Source of the DNA: Acidimicrobiia bacterium
GTDB taxonomy: Bacteria; Actinomycetota; Acidimicrobiia; Acidimicrobiales; Iamiaceae
DNA length: 11,243 nucleotides
Direction of reading: 5' to 3'
Assembly (NCBI GenBank): GCA_019247975.1
Contig: JAFBAD010000177.1
Span: 1-11,243 of the forward strand
Position numbers and translations under genes: made by a program. Every line of letters starts with the position of its first letter. Position 1 is the stretch's first letter. Below the pieces are notes generated by a model that was not told the origin of the DNA, did not search any database, and worked only from the letters and a program-made list of their open reading frames with translations. Positions 1 to 5,441 of the stretch are shown here, in pieces.

Positions 1-524
1 AGGGCATCCGCACCACGGACCAGATCCGCGAGCTCGACGCGATCGTGTTCGCCACCGGCTTCGACGCGATGACCGGGGCGCTCGACCGGATCGACATCAC
101 CGGTCGTGCGGGCCTCGCGCTGCGAGAGGCGTGGGAGGCCGGACCTCGCACCTACCTCGGGCTCGGTGTCGCCGGCTTCCCGAACCTGTTCATCATCACC
201 GGCCCCGGCAGCCCGTCGGTGCTCACGAACATGCTCGTGTCGATCCAGCACCACGTCGAGTGGATCGCGGACTGCATTGGCCACCTGCGGGACGAGGGCA
301 TGCGACGCATCGAGGCCACGTCGACTGCGCAGGACGAGTGGGTCGACTACGTGAACATGGTCGCCGACTTCACGCTCTTCCCGTCGTGCAACTCATGGTA
401 CCTGGGCGCGAACGTGCCAGGAAAGCCGCGCGTGTTCATGCCGCTGCTCGGCTTCCCGCCCTACGTCGAGCGCTGCAGCGAGGTCGCCGCCAAGGGCTAC
501 GAGGGCTTCGCGCTCAGCGCCTGA
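1..524 (+). CDS. Flavin-containing (Baeyer-Villiger type) monooxygenase, C-terminal part
   Basis: This is the last ~174 residues of a larger flavoprotein; the reading frame is open from base 3 and the N-terminal FAD and NADP sites lie off the window. The visible part carries the segment DAIVFATGFDAMTGAL, typical of the C-terminal half of class B flavin monooxygenases of the cyclohexanone monooxygenase group. It is followed by a conserved stretch around LGLGVAGFPNLFIITGPGSP and NMLVSIQHHVEWI. Such enzymes use NADPH and O2 to insert oxygen next to a ketone, or to oxidise heteroatoms; the substrate cannot be told from this fragment. Full-length relatives are about 500-600 residues. The stop codon (522-524) directly abuts the stop of the convergent lipoprotein gene, with no spacer. 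Family assignment is confident; the specific reaction is inference. Confidence 0.88.
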   Translation, partial: GIRTTDQIRELDAIVFATGFDAMTGALDRIDITGRAGLALREAWEAGPRTYLGLGVAGFPNLFIITGPGSPSVLTNMLVSIQHHVEWIADCIGHLRDEGMRRIEATSTAQDEWVDYVNMVADFTLFPSCNSWYLGANVPGKPRVFMPLLGFPPYVERCSEVAAKGYEGFALSA

Positions 525-1175
525 TCAACCGAGCTTGTCGGCCGCGGCCCGGACGATCGACGGGAACTGATCCCGACCGCTCGGTCGGGCGGCGATGAAG
601 GTGAGGCACGACACCCGTGCGTCGACCCGCACGCAGGCGAGCTCGAACGGGACGCCGACCGTGGTGCCGCCGAGCTTGAGCCGGAACGCCTCGACCTCGT
701 CGCCGACCCGCGGCACCGACAGGTCGTCGACGTGGACGATCCCGTTCTCGCACGCCTCGAGACCGCTGCGGAACTGCGCGACGGCCTGGTGCGCCTGCTC
801 CTCCGAGCCGTAGACGGCGGCCCGTTGCAAGAGCGCCGCACCCATCGCGCTGCCGACGAGGGTCTGCTGGGCCTCGTCCACCGGGCCGGCACCGGTGGTC
901 GTCTCCGCGCACGCCGGGAGCGGCACATCGATACCGGTGCCACCCGCGGTCCAGTCGGTGCCGAGGTCGGTCGCGTCGAGCAACAGGTCGTCCGCCGACG
1001 TCCGCTGGCTCGGCTCCGTGGTGTGGTGCGGCACGGTGGTCCCGATCGGCACGGTGGTGGTCGTCGTGGTGCGGCCCGCCGCGTCCGATGCGGTCTCGAG
1101 CTTGCCCTGGTCGATGCCGCACCCGGCGACGCCGACGGCTGCGAGGAGCGAGACGATGGCGATCCGGCGACCCAT
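525..1175 (-). CDS. Secreted lipoprotein with Thr-rich linker and four-cysteine sensor-like domain
   Basis: A 216-residue protein with a typical lipoprotein signal: two arginines, the hydrophobic run IAIVSLLAAVGVAG, then the lipobox Cys19. A low-complexity Thr-rich linker (about 36-55) leads to a globular domain of ~155 residues with four cysteines (89, 142, 181, 190), enough for two disulfides. The size, linker and cysteine layout recall the extracellular PknH-like sensor lipoproteins of actinobacteria, but the similarity is weak and I do not claim that family. It would be anchored to the outer face of the membrane. The start at 1175 was chosen because the signal peptide begins properly there and a weak -10-like hexamer (CAGGCT, 1182-1187) lies 6 nt upstream. 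An in-frame ATG at 1193 would add six residues. It is divergent from the LysE-type gene and convergent with the monooxygenase. Function unknown. Confidence 0.8.
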   Translation of the reverse strand: MGRRIAIVSLLAAVGVAGCGIDQGKLETASDAAGRTTTTTTVPIGTTVPHHTTEPSQRTSADDLLLDATDLGTDWTAGGTGIDVPLPACAETTTGAGPVDEAQQTLVGSAMGAALLQRAAVYGSEEQAHQAVAQFRSGLEACENGIVHVDDLSVPRVGDEVEAFRLKLGGTTVGVPFELACVRVDARVSCLTFIAARPSGRDQFPSIVRAAADKLG

Positions 1176-1223
1176 CCGCCCAGCCTGACGCATTTCGCTC
1201 AGGCGGCGGGAGCGCGCCGCCCC

Positions 1224-1229
1224 TAACGT
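1224..1229 (+). promoter_or_regulatory. -10 hexamer TAACGT for a leaderless LysE-family transcript
   Basis: TAACGT fits the actinobacterial -10 pattern TANNNT and ends 6 nt before the GTG start at 1236, so transcription would begin at the start codon. No Shine-Dalgarno sequence is visible. No convincing -35 was found. Confidence 0.55.
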
Positions 1230-1235
1230 CCAGGC

Positions 1236-1874
1236 GTGCCGTCCTCGTCCACGCTGCTCGCGTTCAGCGCGGCGGCATTCGCGTTGATCGTCGTGCCCGG
1301 TCCGAGCGTACTGTTCGTTGTCAGCCGAGCGCTGGCGCTCGGCCGGCGGGCGGCGCTCCTCACCGTCGTCGGCAACGCAGCCGGCGCCTACACGCAGGTG
1401 CTCTTCGTCGCCCTCGGGCTCGGTGCGGTGGTGCAGCGCTCGATCGTCATCTACGACGTCGTGAAGCTGGTCGGCGCGGCGTACCTCGTGTTCCTCGGGG
1501 TGCAGGCGATCCGCCACCGCCACGACTCGTCGTTCGTCGCCGACGCCGCAGTTGTGCCGCGGCCGCCATGGCGGGTGATGCGGGACGGGTTCGTGGTCGG
1601 CGTCGCCAACCCGAAGGTCATCGTGTTCTTCGCGGCGATCCTGCCGCAGTTCATCGACAAGGACGGCGCACCGGCCGGCGTGCAGATGGCTGTGCTCGGC
1701 CTCATCTTCGTGGCCATCGCGCTCGTGTCCGACAGCACGTGGGGCCTCATGAGCGGCACCGCCCGCCAGTGGTTCGCCAGCCGACCGAAGCGCATCGGTC
1801 GGCTCGGCGCCACTGGCGGGACGGTGATGATCGGGCTCGGGCTGCGCCTCGCTCTCACCCGCCGCAGCGACTGA
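1236..1874 (+). CDS. LysE/RhtB-family amino-acid exporter
   Basis: A 212-residue integral membrane protein with about six predicted membrane segments, the usual size for LysE/RhtB translocators. Family signatures are PGPSVLFVVSRAL at about residues 21-33, the VGNAAGAY segment at 45-52, KLVGAAYLVFLG at 77-88, and NPKVIVFFAAILPQF at 125-139. These proteins export amino acids or derivatives (lysine, arginine, threonine, homoserine and others) by proton antiport. The substrate is not readable from sequence. The GTG start at 1236 sits 6 nt after a TANNNT hexamer, pointing to a leaderless transcript. The gene is divergent from the lipoprotein and ends 6 bp before the stop of the convergent neocarzinostatin-like pseudogene. 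A role in balancing products of the arginine genes further downstream is possible, but only speculation. Confidence 0.9.
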   Translation: MPSSSTLLAFSAAAFALIVVPGPSVLFVVSRALALGRRAALLTVVGNAAGAYTQVLFVALGLGAVVQRSIVIYDVVKLVGAAYLVFLGVQAIRHRHDSSFVADAAVVPRPPWRVMRDGFVVGVANPKVIVFFAAILPQFIDKDGAPAGVQMAVLGLIFVAIALVSDSTWGLMSGTARQWFASRPKRIGRLGATGGTVMIGLGLRLALTRRSD

Positions 1875-1880
1875 ACCGGC

Positions 1881-2584
1881 TCAGGGGACCCGGGCGGCCG
1901 CCTGGATCTCGGCGAAGTCGGACCCACCGCCGGCACCCGACGTGGCCGTCAACCTGAAGGTCGACCTCTCGCCCTTGACTGCAGCTGATGTGACGCTGAC
2001 CTTCACCGCTAGTCCCTTGATCTGCCCGGGTGCGAGGTTGCGGATCCGTACGCCCGCGTGCTGCACCTGCATCGCGAACACGAACGATGTGGCGGGCGCG
2101 AAGGAGCGGTGGATGGTCTGCGTGATCGAGTTGTAGACGTTGTCGCCGGAGATCGCACCGGTGGAACGTTGCTTGACGCGGACATCGATCTGCGCCGGGT
2201 TGAACGAGATGTCGACCGACCTGACGGTGTTGGCGATGTCGCTGAACACCGCGGCCGAGATAGCGCACTGCACGACCGCGCAGTCGACCTGGCCGCGCTC
2301 GGCGTTGGATCCTCTCCGGGTGACGTTGAGGGTCCCTGAGAAGGGAGCCCGTCGAGGAGGAGGTGACGAGGCCGGACCCGCCGACGCAGTCGCTCCGCGA
2401 CGGCGTGGAGTCCGGTACGGATTGGCAGTAGCCGATACTGGTGTTGGCCGGCCAGCCGCGTCCGTCGATGGTGACGAGTTGGTTCTCGTTGAGGTCAGCG
2501 TTCGGGGTCACCGTCAACGAGGACGCCGCCGACGCAGGCGATGACCAGGCCACGGCGGCGACCACCGATCGCGCTCTTGCGCAA
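1881..2584 (-). pseudogene. Secreted neocarzinostatin-like protein, broken by two apparent frameshifts
   Basis: One protein can be followed through this stretch only by changing frame twice. A TTG at 2584 starts MRKSAI, a plausible signal-peptide N-terminus. Dropping one G near 2566-2572 would join it to VVAAVAWSSPASA, then the mature start ASSLTVTPNADLNENQLVTI and GRGWPANTSIGYCQSV, which resemble the neocarzinostatin/macromomycin family. Around 2343-2345 the frame is lost again. Omitting one C of the coding-strand CCC restores GSFSGTLNVTRRGSN and then VDCAVVQCAISAAVF, with a Cys-x4-Cys pair spaced like a conserved neocarzinostatin disulfide. The rest (about 125 residues to the stop at 1881) looks like an Ig-like secreted module ending FAEIQAAARVP. 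Without corrections the longest starts are GTG 2565, with a truncated signal, and ATG 2273, which covers only the C-terminal module. It could be a decayed gene or a pair of sequence errors. It follows imuB by only a few bases on the same strand. Confidence 0.65.
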
Positions 2585-2595
2585 TCGCTTGCTGG

Positions 2596-4242
2596 TCAGT
2601 CGTAGGTGGCTTCGATGTGCCAGCGGCCGCCTTCGAGGGCGAGAAGGTGCGCGGCGCCGTCGCCGGTCACGACCTGCAGGCGGGCGCGGCGACGGTGGCC
2701 GTCCGGATCCCACCACCGCTCGTCGGCCGGCCAGGGCCCGGCCCACGCGGCGATCCGCTGGGAGCCGGCGACGGTGACCAGCAGATCGGGACCGGCCGTG
2801 ATGTCACCGCGGCCGCTCACCCCGACCGGCCCACCGGCCGCGTCGAGCAGCTCGACGGTGACCGGCTCCGCGTGCACGAGCGCCGGCGCGGGCGCGGGCA
2901 GGCGTCCCGGCCACGGTTCGGTGACCCAGCCGGGCCGGGCCGCAGGACGGCTCTCCACCAGGTCGACCGCCATCGACGGCACCATCGTGAGCTGCTCGCC
3001 CGGACCCCGCCCGCCGCGGAGCTCGGGCACCCGCACCGCCTCGGCGCCGAGCAGACCGGCGACCCGGGCCAGCGCACGTCCGGCCCGCTCGTCGAGCAGG
3101 GTCTCACCGCCCCAGAAGCCGAGCTGCCGGCCGCGGGCCGCCACCACCTCCTCGGGGCGCAGCGTGAGCTGCGTGATCCCCGCGGTCGGCCGGGTCGCCG
3201 CCGATCCCGACAGCCACCCGTCGAGCTGCCAGCGCACCCGCTCGGCCACCGCCGCCGCGCCGAGGGTCCCTTCGTGGCGCCAGCACCGCTCGAGCGACTC
3301 GCCGTGCTCGGTCTCGGCAACCACCGCGACCCGGGTGCAGGCGAGCCCCCGGCTCCCGAGCGTGCGGTGCAGCTCGTCGGCCAGACCGACGGCCACGAAC
3401 GCGGCGGTGTCGACCCGCTCGACCGGCGGATCGAGCTCGACGGTGGCGGCCAGGTCCGGCGCGGGGTGGCGGGCGGCGAGCGGGCGGGCGTCGAGACCAC
3501 GGGCGAGGCGGTGCAGCGCCGCACCCTCGCGGCCGAAGCGGGCGAGGACGTCGGCGGCCGGGACCTCGGCCAGCGCGCCGAAGGTCCGCAGCCCGAGCTG
3601 GCGGAGCACGTCGGCGATCTCGCTGATGCGGTCGTCGGGCAGGCCGGCCACCTCGGCGATGGCCGCCTCGACCAGCACGGTGACCGGCCACGGCGCGAGG
3701 AACGGACCGCTCGCGCCGGGCGGCACGACCACCGGCGCGTCGGGCCGTGCCTTCCGGGCCGCCGCGGTCGCCGCCAGCATCCCGTCGGCGATCCCGACCC
3801 GCACGACCGATTCTGAAGGACGGGCCTGGTGCTGCGCACCAGGCCCGTCCTTCAGAACGCCGGCGAGCACCGCGCCGACCTTCTCGGCCAGCGCCTCGTC
3901 GCCGCCGTGGTAGCGGGAGGGACCCCTCGTGGCGAGCGCGCACGAACCGGGCCGGGTGATCTCGACGCGCGGGCACAGCACGTCGAGCGACGCGACCGCG
4001 GGCTCGAAGGCGCGGGCGTCGCGGGCCGGGTCGTGCGCCAGCAGCTCGGCCTGCGGGCAACGGCCCTGCGCCTCACGCCGGCGCAGCCCTTCCACCACCC
4101 CTTCCTCCCGGGCCGCCGGCGAGCAGGCCACCACCCGGTTGGCGTGCACCACGATGGCCGGCTGGTCGAGCGGCACCCCGGCCGCCACCACCGGCCAGTC
4201 GGGGCACCAGGCCACGAGCGTCCGCTCGGCCCGCTCGGTCAC
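2596..4242 (-). CDS. imuB: ImuB, catalytically inactive Y-family polymerase homologue
   Basis: A 548-residue ImuB-type protein of the SOS mutasome. The N-terminus has the ImuB signature LVAWCPDWPVVAAG (9-22), then ATRGPSRYHGGDEALAEKV (104-122), VRVGIADG (147-154) and a helix-hairpin-helix-like region near 205-250. The acidic SIDE-type motif of active Y-family polymerases is absent, as in known ImuB proteins, so it is predicted to be non-catalytic. QLGFWG at 373-378 matches the position and form of the beta-clamp binding motif of mycobacterial ImuB. In the mycobacterial model ImuB bridges the clamp, ImuA' and the error-prone polymerase DnaE2; no dnaE2 is in this window. Start GTG at 4242 overlaps the imuA stop as GTGA, so the genes are probably translationally coupled. 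Residues 129-144 are encoded by a perfect 47-bp palindrome, an apparent in-frame insertion between a helix and the conserved VRVGIADG segment. Confidence 0.92.
   Translation of the reverse strand: MTERAERTLVAWCPDWPVVAAGVPLDQPAIVVHANRVVACSPAAREEGVVEGLRRREAQGRCPQAELLAHDPARDARAFEPAVASLDVLCPRVEITRPGSCALATRGPSRYHGGDEALAEKVGAVLAGVLKDGPGAQHQARPSESVVRVGIADGMLAATAAARKARPDAPVVVPPGASGPFLAPWPVTVLVEAAIAEVAGLPDDRISEIADVLRQLGLRTFGALAEVPAADVLARFGREGAALHRLARGLDARPLAARHPAPDLAATVELDPPVERVDTAAFVAVGLADELHRTLGSRGLACTRVAVVAETEHGESLERCWRHEGTLGAAAVAERVRWQLDGWLSGSAATRPTAGITQLTLRPEEVVAARGRQLGFWGGETLLDERAGRALARVAGLLGAEAVRVPELRGGRGPGEQLTMVPSMAVDLVESRPAARPGWVTEPWPGRLPAPAPALVHAEPVTVELLDAAGGPVGVSGRGDITAGPDLLVTVAGSQRIAAWAGPWPADERWWDPDGHRRRARLQVVTGDGAAHLLALEGGRWHIEATYD
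3811..3857. repeat. Perfect 47-bp palindrome inside imuB
   Basis: The arms 3811-3832 and 3836-3857 are exact 22-base reverse complements around a 3-nt TGC loop. On the coding strand of imuB the element encodes 16 residues (129-144, around LKDGPGAQHQARPSE) without a stop or frame change. There is no T-tract and the site is mid-gene, so it is not an ordinary terminator. It looks like a mobile palindromic element tolerated inside a protein. Confidence 0.85.
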
Positions 4243-4961
4243 CCGACCTGCCCCAGCACCGTTTCCGGGACTTCAGGCCTGCCATGGCCGGCCCCAAGTC
4301 CCGGAAAGTCCCGCGCCAGGGCGATCTCGCCGTCGGGGCCGGGCAGCCACAGCGAAGCGGTGCGGCCGCGGGCCGCGGCCCGGCGGCCGTCGACGGTCAC
4401 CTGCACCAGCCGGGCGCGGAGCCGGCCGGCGCCGGGGGCGTCGGCCGCCACCCCCCGCCAGACCGGATCGGAGAGCGTGAGGGCGAGGTCGGGCGCGTCG
4501 GGCCAGGCGCGGGACCGGCCGGGGAGCTGCACGAGGATCCCGCCCCGCTCGCGCACCCGCGCCGTGAGCCGTCTGGCGTCGCCCGGCTTCACCGGCGAGC
4601 GGTGGCGGACCACCACGACGTCGAAGGCGTCGGCCACCGCGGCGACGACCGTGGCCCACTGGTCCCGGGGCGGCGCGTCGACCATGACCAGCCGCTCGAG
4701 GTCGACGCCCAGCTCGGCCGCGGCGAGGAGCCCGACCTCGGGCGTGCCCACCCCGACGACCCACGACCCCGCCGCCGAGGGACCGGCGATCAGCCCCAGC
4801 GCCAGGCTCGTCGCCCCCGGGCCCTGCACCGCCACCACCGACCCCCGCTGGAGGCCGCCACGAGGGGTCAGCCGGGCCAGCGCGGGGGCCACGGGCAACA
4901 GGTGCTCACCGGCCAGGGACGCCGGGCTGACCCGGCGCCCGAGCAGCTCCAACTCACGCAC
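4239..4961 (-). CDS. imuA: ImuA-like RecA-fold partner of ImuB
   Basis: A 240-residue protein upstream of and overlapping imuB, with the layout of actinobacterial ImuA'/RecA-like mutasome proteins. It has a LAGEHLLPVAPALARL N-terminal region, then GSVVAVQGPGATSLALGL where RecA-fold proteins carry Walker A. Here the usual GK[ST] lysine is missing, so ATP binding is doubtful. VVVVRHRSP and a C-terminal ARDFPG segment complete the core. In mycobacteria the counterpart acts with ImuB and DnaE2 in SOS-induced mutagenesis. The frame also has a GTG at 4979, but that codon lies inside the LexA box. The GTG at 4961, 6 nt after a GATACT -10 element, is therefore the better start, making a leaderless message. 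The last ~16 residues before LGQVG are encoded by a 46-bp imperfect palindrome, so the C-terminus may have been replaced or extended. Identification rests on context with imuB as much as on sequence. Confidence 0.85.
   Translation of the reverse strand: MRELELLGRRVSPASLAGEHLLPVAPALARLTPRGGLQRGSVVAVQGPGATSLALGLIAGPSAAGSWVVGVGTPEVGLLAAAELGVDLERLVMVDAPPRDQWATVVAAVADAFDVVVVRHRSPVKPGDARRLTARVRERGGILVQLPGRSRAWPDAPDLALTLSDPVWRGVAADAPGAGRLRARLVQVTVDGRRAAARGRTASLWLPGPDGEIALARDFPGLGAGHGRPEVPETVLGQVG
4262..4307. repeat. 46-bp imperfect palindrome at the 3' end of imuA
   Basis: Outer arms TTTCCGGGACTT (4262-4273) and AAGTCCCGGAAA (4296-4307) are perfect 12-base reverse complements. Inside, pairing continues with three mismatches to a CCATGG centre. 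It encodes about residues 225-240 of imuA counted from GTG 4979, close to the C-terminus. Its length almost equals the palindrome in imuB, and both contain GGCCTG and a GGAC-type block, so they may be diverged members of one element family. Confidence 0.75.
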
Positions 4962-4967
4962 CTGCCC

Positions 4968-4973
4968 AGTATC
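4968..4973 (-). promoter_or_regulatory. -10 hexamer GATACT of imuA
   Basis: On the minus strand GATACT keeps A2 and T6 of the -10 consensus and ends 6 nt before GTG 4961. It overlaps the LexA box by two bases, so LexA binding would block the promoter. Confidence 0.5.
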
Positions 4974-4987
4974 GAACACCTGTTCGG
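4972..4987 (-). promoter_or_regulatory. LexA (SOS) box upstream of imuA-imuB
   Basis: TCGAAC-ACCT-GTTCGG matches the actinobacterial LexA operator TCGAAC-N4-GTTCGA at 11 of 12 informative bases. It lies just before imuA and overlaps its -10 element, which fits SOS-repressed control of the imuAB operon as in mycobacteria. Confidence 0.85.
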
Positions 4988-5002
4988 TGCTCGCAACCGG
5001 AG

Positions 5003-5410
5003 CTACGAAGCGGCTTCGGGCACCTCTTCGGCCGCAGGCTCAGCGCCTTCGACGACGACCGCGCCGGACTCGGCGAGCGCGCCGCCACCGACCTCGGTGT
5101 CCTCGGCGGCATCGCCGGTGGGCTCCCGGTAGTACAGGAACAGGTCCTCGATGATCTCGCGCAGGCCCTCGGACGTGTACCCGCGCAGGAGGTCGACGGT
5201 GACGATGTTGCCGTTCATGTGGACCCGGTCCACCCCGCCGTGGTCGAACAGGCGGCGAGCCAGCTCGTCGGGCGGTCGGACACCGGTGGCCGACTCGCGG
5301 TTCGGGTACCGCTCGTGGCCCATGCCGGTGAGCGGCCGGTTCGTCTCGAAGCGTACGACGCCGCGGTTCGACCGTGACGGCTGCTCCGCGACGACCACCG
5401 GTTGACCCAT
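5003..5410 (-). CDS. Small NifU/Nfu N-terminal-domain protein
   Basis: A 135-residue soluble protein. Residues ~17-95 resemble the Nfu/NifU N-terminal domain: VVRFETNRPLTGMGHERY, then LARRLFDHGGVDRVHMNGNIVTVDL, then GLREIIEDLFLYY. The C-terminal ~40 residues are Ala/Glu-rich and probably disordered. It lacks the CxxC of the Nfu iron-sulfur scaffold domain, so direct cluster binding is not supported; stand-alone proteins of this kind have no firm function. The ATG at 5410 was chosen because homology begins just after it and TAGCTT, a TANNNT hexamer, lies 7 nt upstream, indicating a leaderless message. The open frame extends upstream to 5503, but that part overlaps the divergent gene. It is divergent from the LOR/SDH gene across 31 bp and ends 42 bp before the imuA start, with the LexA box between, so imuA has its own promoter. 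Confidence 0.82.
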   Translation of the reverse strand: MGQPVVVAEQPSRSNRGVVRFETNRPLTGMGHERYPNRESATGVRPPDELARRLFDHGGVDRVHMNGNIVTVDLLRGYTSEGLREIIEDLFLYYREPTGDAAEDTEVGGGALAESGAVVVEGAEPAAEEVPEAAS

Positions 5411-5417
5411 CGGGGTG

Positions 5418-5423
5418 AAGCTA
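5418..5423 (-). promoter_or_regulatory. -10 hexamer TAGCTT of the Nfu-N gene
   Basis: TAGCTT on the minus strand fits TANNNT and stands 7 nt before ATG 5410, consistent with leaderless transcription. It lies within the 31-bp space shared with the divergent LOR/SDH gene. Confidence 0.5.
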
Positions 5424-5429
5424 GGCGGG

Positions 5430-5435
5430 CAGACT
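5430..5435 (+). promoter_or_regulatory. Possible -10 hexamer CAGACT of the LOR/SDH gene
   Basis: CAGACT keeps A2 and T6 of the -10 consensus and ends 6 nt before GTG 5442. It is weaker than the others because T1 is missing. It sits 6 bp from the oppositely oriented TAGCTT element. Confidence 0.35.
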
Positions 5436-5441
5436 GACGTC

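Noticed and set aside
893..1090. Thr-codon-rich stretch as a DNA tandem repeat
   Set aside because: It is an irregular run of ACC/ACG threonine codons in the lipoprotein linker, without a fixed repeat unit.
525..1523. Extension of the lipoprotein to a start at 1523
   Set aside because: The added segment is antisense to the LysE-family gene and would bury the clear lipoprotein signal peptide in mid-protein.
2543..2565. GTG 2565 as the true start of the neocarzinostatin-like gene
   Set aside because: It leaves a signal peptide without a basic N-terminus. The better N-terminus (TTG 2584, MRKSAI) lies one base out of frame, so a frameshift is the simpler reading.
3811..3857. Palindrome as a rho-independent terminator
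   Set aside because: No T-tract follows on either strand, and the element is deep inside an intact, conserved reading frame.
2606..3913. Plus-strand open frames of about 400 codons opposite imuB
   Set aside because: They are low-complexity Arg/Pro/Ser/Ala translations antisense to ImuB, with no recognisable family.
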